Both the position numbers and the translations under genes were made by a program. Positions 16,350 to 24,161 of a stretch of DNA of 27,512 nt are shown here, piece after piece. The notes under the pieces were generated by a model, which saw only the letters and a list, made by a program, of their open reading frames with translations, searched no databases and had not been told where the DNA came from. How positions within the stretch are numbered: position 1 is the first letter of the stretch; each line of letters starts with the position of its first letter. Source of the stretch: an uncultured Clostridia bacterium (lineage in GTDB: Bacteria; Bacillota; Clostridia; Oscillospirales; Acutalibacteraceae); NCBI GenBank assembly GCA_947628595.1, contig CANRAN010000002.1, positions 1 to 27,512 on the forward strand, given 5' to 3'.

Positions 16350-16964
16350 TCAGCCTCCTTTGCATTTGGTTTTAATTTCTTCAAGAATTTTAAAGAAATT
16401 ATCCCGGACATCCTCAAGAGACTGTCCGCCATTTATTATATAATCTGATTTTTTCGTATAATATTCCTCATCATGCTGTGCATCTATCCGCAGCAGGGCT
16501 TCTTCCCGGCTTATGCCGTCACGACCGATTATACGTGCAAGACGTATATCCCTCTCAGCAATTACCGTTATAATAAAATTACAAAGACTATCCCCACCGC
16601 TTTCAAAAAGCTGAGGAGCATCAAACAATATCACATCATAATTCATATGCATTAATTCTTCGATATATTCCCGACATTTGTCGATTATCCACGGGTGGGT
16701 AACGCTGTTGAGCAGGTCGGTCCTCTCACGGCTTACAAAGGCTCTTTCCGCAAGGAGCTTTCTCCTGCAAAAGCCCCTACCGTCTATTATATCATATCCG
16801 AAAATTTCCGCAAGTCTTTTCAGACAATCCGAGCCTCTTGTAAGGACCTCTCTTGCTACTTCATCCGCATTCAGAACTGCACAGCCTATTCTTTCTGCAT
16901 ATTCCGATATTGTACTTTTTCCTGCCCCTGTCTGCCCCGTAAGACCAATAACGAGCTTTTTCAT
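16350..16964 (-). CDS. coaE: dephospho-CoA kinase
   Basis: This 204-residue P-loop kinase catalyses the last step of coenzyme A synthesis, phosphorylating the 3'-hydroxyl of dephospho-CoA. The Walker A GLTGQTGAGKST is at 7-18, followed by NADEVAREV (family usually DAD), a substrate-binding LLNSVTHPWI segment, and DVILFDAPQLFESG with VIAERDIRLARIIGRDG, all characteristic of CoaE. Length is normal. It follows tsaC by two bases, and its stop overlaps the ribosome-binding site of the transglycosylase gene, so the three genes are tightly linked. Confidence 0.95.
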   Translation of the reverse strand: MKKLVIGLTGQTGAGKSTISEYAERIGCAVLNADEVAREVLTRGSDCLKRLAEIFGYDIIDGRGFCRRKLLAERAFVSRERTDLLNSVTHPWIIDKCREYIEELMHMNYDVILFDAPQLFESGGDSLCNFIITVIAERDIRLARIIGRDGISREEALLRIDAQHDEEYYTKKSDYIINGGQSLEDVRDNFFKILEEIKTKCKGG

Positions 16965-16966
16965 TT

Positions 16967-17992
16967 TTAGTCTGTATCCTCCAAGGAAATAATGTTAAAT
17001 CCGGCTGCACGTATAATTCTGTTGTACACGGCAAGTCCTACACCCGTTTTTTCGGGACATCGGGCATAAACGGCAGTAAAGCCCATTTCGTCCGCCTTCC
17101 TCAATGCAGTAAAAAGCATATGTGCCTGTTCGGAGTAATCATGCTTTTTTCCGATAGGTATAGAAGGAAGTGTAATATATTTAATATCCTCATTGTAGCA
17201 AAGCACGGCAGTATTGCTATCAGTTATTTTGTTGATATATCTATAAAACGAAGCATTTTCCCCGTCAAGAAGAATTACCTCTGCCTTTGGGGAATAATGC
17301 TTATATTTCATTCCGGGGCTTGCGGCCTTTTCTCCGTCTGCAAGTGGGTTTGTAACGGCATTGGCTATTTTGAGTTCGCCTATTGCGGCATGAAGTTGTT
17401 CTGCTGTAATTCCTCCCGGTCTTAGTAGCATCGGGATATTCTCTGCAAGGGTTACAACAGTGGATTCCACACCAACCTCACAGTCGCCGCCGTCTATTAT
17501 TGCATCTATTCTTCCGTTCATATCATCACGCACATGACGTAACGTTGTGGGACTCGGACTTCCCGAAAGATTTGCCGAGGGGGCTGCAAGTGGGGCGGAA
17601 AGGGAAATAAGCCTTTGTGCCGTCTCATGCGAGGGGAAACGTATTGCAACAGTGTCAAGTCCTGCACTGACCTCATCAGGAATAATGTCCGATTTTGGAA
17701 GAATGATTGTAAGAGGACCGGGCCAGAAGTTTTCGGCGAGAATTTCTGCCCTTTGGGGAAATTCTTTGACAAGCTGATATATTTGTGATATATCGGAAAT
17801 GTGTACTATCAGCGGATTATCCATGGGACGCCCCTTAGCCTCAAATATTTTTCTTACAGCATTTCCGTTAAGAGCATCCGCTGCAAGACCGTACACTGTT
17901 TCTGTGGGCATAGCTACAATGCCGCCTTGCTTTATAATTTCCGCCGCTTTTTTTATATCCTCATTATCAGAGGAAAGTATAAGTGTTTTCAT
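16967..17992 (-). CDS. tsaC: L-threonylcarbamoyladenylate synthase (Sua5/YwlC type)
   Basis: This 341-residue enzyme makes threonylcarbamoyl-AMP from threonine, bicarbonate and ATP, the first step toward t6A37 in ANN-decoding tRNAs. The N-terminal YrdC domain shows GGIVAMPTETVYGLAADA (about 22-39), KGRPMDNPLIVHI and SAPLAAPSANLSGSPSPT. The C-terminal Sua5 domain (from about 210) begins after SPGMKYKHYSPKAEV, the linker segment that covers the active site in long-form Sua5. So it is the two-domain form, as in Bacillus YwlC. Its position downstream of prfA resembles the prfA-ywlC neighbourhood of Bacillus. The Shine-Dalgarno is weak (AGGAATG). Confidence 0.95.
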   Translation of the reverse strand: MKTLILSSDNEDIKKAAEIIKQGGIVAMPTETVYGLAADALNGNAVRKIFEAKGRPMDNPLIVHISDISQIYQLVKEFPQRAEILAENFWPGPLTIILPKSDIIPDEVSAGLDTVAIRFPSHETAQRLISLSAPLAAPSANLSGSPSPTTLRHVRDDMNGRIDAIIDGGDCEVGVESTVVTLAENIPMLLRPGGITAEQLHAAIGELKIANAVTNPLADGEKAASPGMKYKHYSPKAEVILLDGENASFYRYINKITDSNTAVLCYNEDIKYITLPSIPIGKKHDYSEQAHMLFTALRKADEMGFTAVYARCPEKTGVGLAVYNRIIRAAGFNIISLEDTD

Positions 17993-18013
17993 TACATCAT
18001 TCCTGTTTACTCA

Positions 18014-18958
18014 TTAGTATTTTTTTAAGAAATTATCATCGTCCGGATTATCGGAATACAGGGTTTGATTTTTTTGGCTGCTGTCTACGTAGAAATTGCC
18101 TTCCTCGTTCAGACCACCCTCATAAAACATATCGCCCTGAGATACCATATGTGTCAAAAGATCTTCACTGACTTTGCCGATGGCTCCCTCATTTCTTATG
18201 TTATGCTCTGTATTTACAAAAAAGCTTTCTCCCTGATCTCCATCGGGTCTGTACAGTCCCTCATCTTCAAATATATAATCATCCCTTTGCAGCAGTCTTT
18301 TTTCGGATATTTTGCCGGTGCGTATTTTCCATGAGGTACGGGCATTCCTGATTGTTTTTCTCAGAAGCAGCGGTATAAGTAATGCAAGAAGACCGGCTGT
18401 GACAAAGGTGAAGGTGATATATTTCTGCGGAATTGTAGCAGTTCCCTCAGTGATATCTATCAGTTGACGAAGCATGGCTTTTTGTGTTCCTCCTTCTATT
18501 CCGTTTTTATGAAGGAAGTTTGTTGAAATAAGCATAAGATTAAGGGAGGTTTTATCTGCATCGGAGAGTGCACGGACATATCCTCGGAATTCAACGGAGT
18601 CACAGCCGCCGCTTTGAAGATTTCGGATCTGTTTATCTGTTTTTGAGCCTGAAACGGTACGTACCGGTATTATTTTTTTTGCATCGGTTATAACAATGTA
18701 GTAAAGAATATCGCCTGCATCGGATTCTGCCGTTCCGTCCATTTCCCCATCGATATGTGTCAATTCCCCCCTTATTTCTGTTCCTACGGTCAGACTATCA
18801 AAATCCGATTCTGATACTAACTGAGGGAGATTTTCATTTGACTGAATCATTTTAATTCCCGCACTTATCTGGTCTATTATAAGTAATATGCAGACAGCGG
18901 CCATTATTATTTTTGCAATTTCCCATTTACTGCCTGTAAAATTGTTATTTTTGAACAT
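18014..18958 (-). CDS. unrecognised protein with two membrane helices
   Basis: This protein of 314 residues is not recognised. A helix at about 15-34 (AKIIMAAVCILLIIDQI) and another at about 180-199 (FTFVTAGLLALLIPLLL) flank a region of about 145 residues, probably outside the cell, which includes GTEIRGELTHIDGEMDG and IIPVRTVSG. A cytosolic tail of about 115 residues follows, highly charged and rich in Asp, Glu and Asn. The ATG at 18958 has GGTGA 6 bases ahead; an in-frame TTG at 18964 would add two residues. It sits between prfA and tsaC, where prmC and others are found in Bacillus, and is probably part of the operon. Function unknown. Confidence 0.85.
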   Translation of the reverse strand: MFKNNNFTGSKWEIAKIIMAAVCILLIIDQISAGIKMIQSNENLPQLVSESDFDSLTVGTEIRGELTHIDGEMDGTAESDAGDILYYIVITDAKKIIPVRTVSGSKTDKQIRNLQSGGCDSVEFRGYVRALSDADKTSLNLMLISTNFLHKNGIEGGTQKAMLRQLIDITEGTATIPQKYITFTFVTAGLLALLIPLLLRKTIRNARTSWKIRTGKISEKRLLQRDDYIFEDEGLYRPDGDQGESFFVNTEHNIRNEGAIGKVSEDLLTHMVSQGDMFYEGGLNEEGNFYVDSSQKNQTLYSDNPDDDNFLKKY

Positions 18959-18977
18959 ATCCAATCACCAATAAAAA

Positions 18978-20051
18978 TCACACGGATTCGTTATTTTTCA
19001 GTTGAGCGGCTCTGTCAGCGGAAATGAGAGCGTCAATAATTTCATCTATATCACCATTAAGTATATCATCAATCTTATACAGAGTCAGCCCGACCCTGTG
19101 ATCTGTAACCCTGCCCTGCGGGTAGTTGTAGGTGCGTATTCGTTCGCTCCTGTCACCCGTTCCTACTTGGGAGCGACGTTCGCTTGCAACCTGATTCTGT
19201 TGTTTTTGTCTTTCGGCCTCGAGAAGTCTTGATTTAAGTACCTTCATAGCCTTGTCCTTGTTTTTATACTGACTTCTTTCGTCCTGACATTCAACTACAA
19301 GACCAGTCGGAAGGTGTGTTATGCGTATTGCAGATTCTGTCTTGTTAATATGCTGACCTCCCGCACCGCTCGAACGGTATGTGTCAATTTTAAGATCCGT
19401 GGGGTCTATATTTACTTCAACGTCCTCCGCTTCAGGCAGAACTGCAACCGTTACTGTTGATGTGTGTATCCTGCCCTGAGTTTCGGTATCGGGTACCCTC
19501 TGCACTCTATGCACTCCGCTTTCAAACTTCAGTCTTGAGTATGCTCCCGCACCGTTAATCATAAAGCTTACTTCCTTAAATCCGCCAAGCTCCGTTTCAT
19601 TTGCACCAAGAAGTTCGGTGGTCCAACCTTTTTTGGCAGAATACATCGAGTACATCCTGTATAGAACAGCGGCAAAGAGTGCGGCTTCCTCGCCGCCTGC
19701 ACCGCCTCTGATTTCAACAATTACATTTCTTTCATCGTTGGGATCTTTTGGCAGAAGAAGGATTTTCAATTCCTCGTTTATTTCCTCAAGCTTGTTTTCA
19801 CATTCGCTGATTTCCGTTTCTATCATCTCTCTCAGCTCATTATCCTTTTCCTCGTCAAGCATTTCCTTTGCACCCTTGAGTTCATCGCTGTACTTTTTAT
19901 ATTCCTTATATTTAAGTGCTATTGGTTCAACTGACTTAAGCTCTTTCATTGTCTGAGTATATTTTTCTGCGGATGCCGCAACCTGTGGATCGCAGAGCCT
20001 CAATGAAAGCTCCTCGTACTTATTTTCGAATATCTTAAGCCTATCAATCAT
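18978..20051 (-). CDS. prfA: peptide chain release factor 1
   Basis: This is a class I release factor of 357 residues that reads UAA and UAG stop codons and triggers peptide release. The GGQ motif lies at 231-233 in YRSSGAGGQHINKTESAI, and the codon-reading tripeptide is PDT at 187-189 within HRVQRVPDTETQGRIHTS. The PxT form marks RF1 rather than RF2 (SPF). The N-terminal coiled region (about 1-100) and the C-terminal DRSERIRTYNYPQGRVTDHR are as expected. It has an AAGGAGAT site and lies 11 bases after DUF951. The prmC methyltransferase that modifies the GGQ glutamine, often next to prfA, is not in this window. Confidence 0.97.
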   Translation of the reverse strand: MIDRLKIFENKYEELSLRLCDPQVAASAEKYTQTMKELKSVEPIALKYKEYKKYSDELKGAKEMLDEEKDNELREMIETEISECENKLEEINEELKILLLPKDPNDERNVIVEIRGGAGGEEAALFAAVLYRMYSMYSAKKGWTTELLGANETELGGFKEVSFMINGAGAYSRLKFESGVHRVQRVPDTETQGRIHTSTVTVAVLPEAEDVEVNIDPTDLKIDTYRSSGAGGQHINKTESAIRITHLPTGLVVECQDERSQYKNKDKAMKVLKSRLLEAERQKQQNQVASERRSQVGTGDRSERIRTYNYPQGRVTDHRVGLTLYKIDDILNGDIDEIIDALISADRAAQLKNNESV

Positions 20052-20062
20052 ACTGTATCTCC

Positions 20063-20287
20063 TTATATGCTGTCAGTCTTACTATTCTGTATTGCTTCTG
20101 TTTGACGTATCACTCTGCGTATATTTTTTTCTGCTTTCGAGCGAGGAATCATTATTTCATGTCCGCAGCCGAGGCAACGTATTTTGAAATCCATGCCTAC
20201 ACGCAGAACAAGAAATTTTTTATTATTTTCCTTGCCGCAAGGGTGTGCCTTCTTCATTTCAAGAATATCATTAAGTCTTATATCCAT
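20063..20287 (-). CDS. DUF951 family protein
   Basis: This small 74-residue protein of the DUF951 family is widespread in Firmicutes and of unknown function. It has the family signature at the N-terminus, MDIRLNDILEMKKAHPCG, then a cysteine pair in CLGCG (Cys38, Cys41), which with Cys17 suggests metal binding, and a basic region (RSKAEKNIRRVIRQ). The start has AGGAGGG. It is the first gene of the long minus-strand run and lies directly ahead of prfA, 11 bases apart. A nucleic-acid role is suggested only by its small size, cysteines and basic charge. Confidence 0.92.
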   Translation of the reverse strand: MDIRLNDILEMKKAHPCGKENNKKFLVLRVGMDFKIRCLGCGHEIMIPRSKAEKNIRRVIRQTEAIQNSKTDSI

Positions 20288-20312
20288 AAATACCCTCCTG
20301 CTGTATATTAAT

Positions 20313-20341
20313 ATTATATCACTCTTTATTTTGTATTACAA
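20313..20341 (-). promoter_or_regulatory. promoter of the DUF951-prfA operon
   Basis: On the - strand TTGTAA (20336-20341) and a perfect TATAAT (20313-20318) are 17 bases apart, and TGA before the -10 makes it an extended -10 element. It lies 26 bases ahead of the DUF951 start. No other good promoter is seen within the following six genes, so this may drive the whole run. Confidence 0.75.
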
Positions 20342-20561
20342 TTATTAAAATATAATTTACCCTTGAAAAAGAAAGGTACAGTATGATATTATTTTATATA
20401 GAATGTATATATCGTGTCCTTGTATTCATATGTATCGGGAATTTTGCAGATGCTTTAAAGGTTTTAAGCTAATCTTATCTTTTTCTTAATATTATTGGAA
20501 TAATGAGTTAAATTTCATATTGTAATATCTAAAAGTCGGTATGAATGATTAGCCTACATGA

Positions 20562-20570
20562 TGTTATACT
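20562..20570 (+). promoter_or_regulatory. possible extended -10 promoter of the VTC gene
   Basis: TGTTATACT fits an extended -10 (TGnTATACT) and lies just ahead of the ribosome-binding site; the leader would be only about 15 bases. No matching -35 is seen. The remaining bases 20342-20561 are AT-rich and show no coding frame or clear structure. Confidence 0.4.
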
Positions 20571-20591
20571 GCTTTTTTGGGGGGTGAGTTT

Positions 20592-21296
20592 ATGTCTGCT
20601 GCAAAGCCAATTGTTGTTATGAAAAGATATGAAATGAAATATATTCTCAATCCTATTCAAAGGGAATATCTTGTAAAAAAGCTTGAGGGACATATGAAAG
20701 TAGATAAGTACGGTCTTACATCCATAGCATCATTATATTATGATACTCCCGATTACAGACTTATAAGAAATTCCCTTGAAAAGCCTGAATTTAAGGAAAA
20801 GATGAGGCTGCGTTCATACGGTCTTGCTGATGAAAATTCTCCGGTGTACCTCGAAATTAAGCGGAAAGCATACGGAATAGTTTATAAAAGACGTGTACAG
20901 TCCAGAATTCCTATTGTCGATAAATTTTTCAGCAGGGAGGCGGATATATGTGAGGGAGGTCAGATTAATCGTGAAATTACCGCTTTCAGGGATTATTACA
21001 GAACTCTTATTCCGACCTGCCTTATTATTTATGACAGGGTTGCATATTATGAACCAAACGGTGACCTCAGATTGACGATTGACAAAGATCCGAGATACCG
21101 CACGGCTGAGCTTAATCTGACAAGCTCAATGGACGGAATTTCACTGCTTGACGAAGGATACAGTATCCTTGAAATAAAGGTACAGCAAGCAATGCCCCTT
21201 TGGCTTACGCAAATTCTTTCAGGTGGTGGAATTTATAAAAGCAGCTTTTCAAAATACGGAGAAGCATATACAAGACAAATACTGAAAGCAAAATGA
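20592..21296 (+). CDS. VTC-domain protein, polyphosphate polymerase-like
   Basis: This protein of 234 residues is formed by a single VTC domain, the tunnel-shaped catalytic fold of the eukaryotic vacuolar transporter chaperone Vtc4, which makes polyphosphate from ATP. Visible are the opening MKRYEMKY strand with basic residues (Lys11, Arg12, Lys16) where VTC domains have their ERKxxKY motif, SLYYDTPDY, the EIKRKAYGIVYKRR strand, and the late LEIKVQQAMPLWL. The ATG at 20592 follows GGGGGGTGAG; an in-frame TTG at 20577 would overlap that site. There is no membrane segment, so it must rely on a partner: the DUF4956 membrane protein starts 14 bases later. Whether it makes polyphosphate is inferred from the fold. 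Confidence 0.9.
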   Translation: MSAAKPIVVMKRYEMKYILNPIQREYLVKKLEGHMKVDKYGLTSIASLYYDTPDYRLIRNSLEKPEFKEKMRLRSYGLADENSPVYLEIKRKAYGIVYKRRVQSRIPIVDKFFSREADICEGGQINREITAFRDYYRTLIPTCLIIYDRVAYYEPNGDLRLTIDKDPRYRTAELNLTSSMDGISLLDEGYSILEIKVQQAMPLWLTQILSGGGIYKSSFSKYGEAYTRQILKAK

Positions 21297-21310
21297 AAGG
21301 AATTATAATT

Positions 21311-21982
21311 ATGTTTGATTCTGTCTATTCGGTACCTGTTCAGGCATCAGAGTTTTTTCTTATGATGGCTGCATCAATATTTTCGGGTTTTTTGTATGCT
21401 TGGATCATGTCATTCCGCATACCGTCTACAAAGAGATTTTTTATAGTTGTCGCAATTATGCCGTTTATCGTATCTGCGGTTATCACCTTTGTAAACGGAA
21501 ATATCGGAGCAGGCGTTGCAGTGGGGGGAGCTTTCAGTCTTATACGCTTCAGAAGTGCGCCGGGAAGTGCTGAGGAAATAGCTGCGATACTTATAGCCAT
21601 GGGATCGGGGATAGCCTTCGGAATGGGTTATATAGTATATGGGATCGTTATTCTTGTTCTTCTTTCAATTTTATTTGTTTTCCTTTCCATGATTCATATA
21701 TTTGAACACAGCAAAATACAGAAGGATAAGCTGCTTAGGATTACAATTCCCGAATCACTTGAATATTCGGAGGTATTTGACGATACTTTCGGAAAATATC
21801 TTAGCAGCTATGAGAACGTTGGTGTAAAAACAACGGCGATGGGCTCAATGTTCAAGCTTTCGTTTAAAATAAAGATGAAGAATAAATCAGAGGAAAAAGC
21901 TTTTATAGACGAGCTGAGGACAAAGAACGGGAACCTTGAAATTTCAATATTACCATATTCGGAACAGGAATATCTATTGTAA
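21311..21982 (+). CDS. DUF4956 family membrane protein
   Basis: This 223-residue protein has about four membrane helices in the first 130 residues, and a cytosolic C-terminal domain of about 90 residues. The conserved loop GGAFSLIRFRSAPGSAEEIAAI (about 72-93) is the DUF4956 signature, where an FSLxRFR element is followed by acidic and small residues. The ATG at 21311 is preferred since AAAGGA lies 9 bases ahead; an ATG at 21293 overlaps the VTC stop. DUF4956 genes are repeatedly found beside VTC-domain genes in bacteria, often with a CotH kinase, which is absent here. A role as membrane anchor or export channel for a VTC product is inference. Confidence 0.9.
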   Translation: MFDSVYSVPVQASEFFLMMAASIFSGFLYAWIMSFRIPSTKRFFIVVAIMPFIVSAVITFVNGNIGAGVAVGGAFSLIRFRSAPGSAEEIAAILIAMGSGIAFGMGYIVYGIVILVLLSILFVFLSMIHIFEHSKIQKDKLLRITIPESLEYSEVFDDTFGKYLSSYENVGVKTTAMGSMFKLSFKIKMKNKSEEKAFIDELRTKNGNLEISILPYSEQEYLL

Positions 21983-22006
21983 TATAATCTGTATTAATAT
22001 AATTAG

Positions 22007-22048
22007 GGACTGTCGCTTTAAGTGCGTTGATACTTAAGGCGACAGTCC
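22007..22048. terminator. long stem-loop between convergent genes
   Basis: GGACTGTCGCTTTAAGT (22007-22023) pairs with ACTTAAGGCGACAGTCC (22032-22048) over 17 base pairs with a single T-G wobble, around an 8-base loop. It abuts the hemW stop codon and lies 25 bases after the DUF4956 stop, so it serves both convergent units. Neither flank has a good T-run, so it may act as a 3'-end stabiliser or processing site as much as a terminator. Confidence 0.6.
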
Positions 22049-23152
22049 TCATGCATTTAATATTTCTACTATAAGTGAATTTGAAACCATAAAGCCTTTT
22101 TCAGTGAGAGTGAAACCGTTACCCAGGATTTTTGTAAGACCGACTGCTTCAAAGCGTTTGGCTCTATTTATATACTTTTCGGGAATATCAAAGCCGAAAT
22201 GCATACGGAAACGGTCGTTTGTTATCCCCTCGGAAAGTCTAAGTCCGAGCATTATAAATTCTTCAATATCTCCTCCGCCCCCGTCAGGGATAATTTCACC
22301 ATTGTAAAAACGAGAAAGGTTTGCCGGACGGTAAAAACGTCTTCCACTTAAAAATGAATGAGATGAAGGTCCGAAACCTATATATTCCTCATCGTGCCAA
22401 TATTTAAGATTATGCTTGCTTTCATATCCTGCTTTGCAGAAATTGGATATTTCGTAATGACTGTACCCGTACTCTTTCATAAGTGAGCAAAGATACTCAT
22501 ACATATCGGAGATGTGTTCGTCATCAGGCAAATTTAATTTATCCATGTTCTGATAGAATACCGTGCCTTCTTCAACCTTAAGAATATATGCCGATATATG
22601 CTTTGCTCCGTGACTTGCACAAAAATCCACGGAACGCCGTAGGCTTTCGTTTGTCTGCCCCGGTAGGGCTATCATAAGATCAAGAGATATGTTTTCAAAA
22701 CCTGCATTGTTTGCAGATCTGATACATCTTGCTGCATCTTCGGTATTATGCATTCTGCCAAGGAACCGAAGCTCATTGTCATTTGCAGATTGAAGTCCTA
22801 TTGATATGCGATTACAGCCGGAGGAAAACAAAAGACCGAAATCTATATCCTTTTTTTCAGGGTTTACTTCAACTGTTATTTCCACCTCGGAAATATTGAG
22901 ATCAAAGGAATTTCTGACAGACTTAATTATTTTCGTGATCCTGTCCGCACCTATGACTGTTGGTGTTCCTCCACCGAAATACACGGTATCGGCAACTATA
23001 TTTTTATCTTCCGAAAAATCTGTTATCTGACTGCAAAGCCTCTCTGTATACCTATCAAATTCCTGTTCCCCTCCTGCCTTGGAGTAAAAATCACAGTAGG
23101 GACATTTATGTCTGCAAAAGGGAACGTGAATATATATACCTTTTTTATTCAT
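22049..23152 (-). CDS. hemW: radical SAM protein HemW (heme chaperone family)
   Basis: This 367-residue radical SAM protein has the cluster motif CxxxCxxC at Cys13, 17 and 20 (HVPFCRHKCPYCDFYS), then DTVYFGGGTPTVI, EITVEVNPE, ISIGLQSANDNELRFLGR and SLDLMIALPGQT, all typical of HemW. Proteins once annotated as oxygen-independent coproporphyrinogen III oxidase belong here; HemW binds heme and lacks the HemN-type fourth cysteine. The C-terminal HemN-like helical domain is present. It begins one base after the small membrane protein gene and is the last gene of the nudF unit. Confidence 0.93.
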   Translation of the reverse strand: MNKKGIYIHVPFCRHKCPYCDFYSKAGGEQEFDRYTERLCSQITDFSEDKNIVADTVYFGGGTPTVIGADRITKIIKSVRNSFDLNISEVEITVEVNPEKKDIDFGLLFSSGCNRISIGLQSANDNELRFLGRMHNTEDAARCIRSANNAGFENISLDLMIALPGQTNESLRRSVDFCASHGAKHISAYILKVEEGTVFYQNMDKLNLPDDEHISDMYEYLCSLMKEYGYSHYEISNFCKAGYESKHNLKYWHDEEYIGFGPSSHSFLSGRRFYRPANLSRFYNGEIIPDGGGGDIEEFIMLGLRLSEGITNDRFRMHFGFDIPEKYINRAKRFEAVGLTKILGNGFTLTEKGFMVSNSLIVEILNA

Positions 23153-23153
23153 A

Positions 23154-23504
23154 TTATTTACCCGAATTTTGGCGTAATATCAGTAATGCTTCGGTAAACA
23201 TTGAAATAAGTGATGCGGCGAACAGACCGATATCTGTATATTTTAGTGTATTAAAGGCAAACTCGAGATCCTCGCCATTAGGACTGTCGTTGAGTACGGA
23301 AAAGCCTATAAAGCTGCTCAGCGAGTCGGAAACAGAACTGTTTGAAATAGCACTGTCTATCAAGTATGTTGTTACAACAAAAAATATTAGAATAACTATA
23401 AGTGTGCTTGTAACTACAGGAACAGCGGGCTTATTTAGTATGGCAACAGCAAAGGCTGAAAGAATCAGTCCCACCGCCGCAATAATAATAATTGGGTTTA
23501 TCAT
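23154..23504 (-). CDS. small membrane protein of unknown function
   Basis: This 116-residue protein has hydrophobic helices at about 2-22, 28-48 and 93-112, and a polar segment between (SSVSDSLSSFIGFSVLNDSPNGEDLEF) that probably lies outside the membrane. It is not recognised. Its ATG overlaps the nudF stop by four bases (ATGA) and its stop lies one base before hemW, so it is translated as part of a tight three-gene unit and is very likely real. No link with the neighbouring enzymes is visible beyond this. Confidence 0.8.
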   Translation of the reverse strand: MINPIIIIAAVGLILSAFAVAILNKPAVPVVTSTLIVILIFFVVTTYLIDSAISNSSVSDSLSSFIGFSVLNDSPNGEDLEFAFNTLKYTDIGLFAASLISMFTEALLILRQNSGK

Positions 23505-24058
23505 TTTTCATCACCGGTTTTTGTTTTATTAAGAAGAAAGGCTGTCTTGAGTATTGCAACCTGAGTTTTTGCATCCGGAAGCTCATTATTAAGAACCATT
23601 TCTACGGCTCTGTTTATAGGTATATGTTCAACGGTTACAAACTCATCCTCATCAAGGTGCTGCTGCTCATATCTGTCTATCTTGCAGAAATACAGGTGTA
23701 TAATTTCACCGCAATAGCCGGGGCTTGGGTATAGCTTACCCAAAGGAATGTATTCTCTCCCTATGGCGCCTGTTTCTTCAAGAAGCTCCCTTTTACCGTT
23801 TTCGAGGGGAGTTTGTCCCTTTTCAAGCTTACCGGCAGGAAGCTCAAGGACAACTTCCTTATATGGATACCTGAACTGACGAACAAAGAGCAGCTCATTA
23901 TTTTCCGTCAAAGCAGCAACACATACTCCGCCGGGGTGTCCGACTACCTCCCGCATAGCCTTTTCGCCGTTTTCAAGCTCTACGGTATCATGTGTGACAT
24001 GAATTACCTTTCCCTCAAATATATCCTTAGTTTCAATAGTTTTTTCAAAAAGCCTCAT
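23501..24058 (-). CDS. nudF: Nudix hydrolase, ADP-ribose pyrophosphatase family
   Basis: This 185-residue Nudix enzyme of the ADP-sugar pyrophosphatase type is likely to cleave ADP-ribose to AMP and ribose 5-phosphate. The N-terminal dimerisation strands, VRQFRYPYKEVVLELPAGKL before the box, and the REL-EETG core of the Nudix box (Arg90, Glu91, Glu94, Glu95, Gly97) are in place; downstream YPSPGYCGEIIHLYFC matches the family. One box position is atypical: Gln82 stands where the consensus Gx5E has Glu. The three metal-binding glutamates are kept, so activity is expected. GGAGGG precedes the ATG. The gene is first in a unit with the small membrane protein and hemW. Confidence 0.93.
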   Translation of the reverse strand: MRLFEKTIETKDIFEGKVIHVTHDTVELENGEKAMREVVGHPGGVCVAALTENNELLFVRQFRYPYKEVVLELPAGKLEKGQTPLENGKRELLEETGAIGREYIPLGKLYPSPGYCGEIIHLYFCKIDRYEQQHLDEDEFVTVEHIPINRAVEMVLNNELPDAKTQVAILKTAFLLNKTKTGDEK

Positions 24059-24087
24059 AAATTTCCCTCCGATGATTCAATATCTAT

Positions 24088-24115
24088 ATTATAGCATATA
24101 TTATTATTGTGTTAA
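24088..24115 (-). promoter_or_regulatory. promoter of the nudF unit
   Basis: On the - strand TTAACA (24110-24115) and TATAAT (24088-24093) are 16 bases apart, with TGC just before the -10 as in an extended -10. It lies 30 bases ahead of nudF and just after the terminator that closes the accessory patch. Confidence 0.65.
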
Positions 24116-24125
24116 AGGGGAAGTT

Positions 24126-24157
24126 TAATAAAAAAGGAAGTCTTTCGACCTCCTTTT
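24126..24157 (-). terminator. intrinsic terminator closing the accessory patch
   Basis: On the - strand AAAAGGAGGTC and GACTTCCTTTT (24132-24157) pair with one mismatch around a GAAA loop and are followed by TTTTTTATTA. It lies 5 bases after the stop of the decayed DUF4854-like copy, so it was that gene's terminator. Confidence 0.75.
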
Positions 24158-24161
24158 CTCA

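Noticed and set aside
22960..23532. A 190-codon + strand ORF across hemW, the small membrane gene and nudF
   Set aside because: It is antisense to three tightly coupled genes with good starts; its composition is that of a complement frame.
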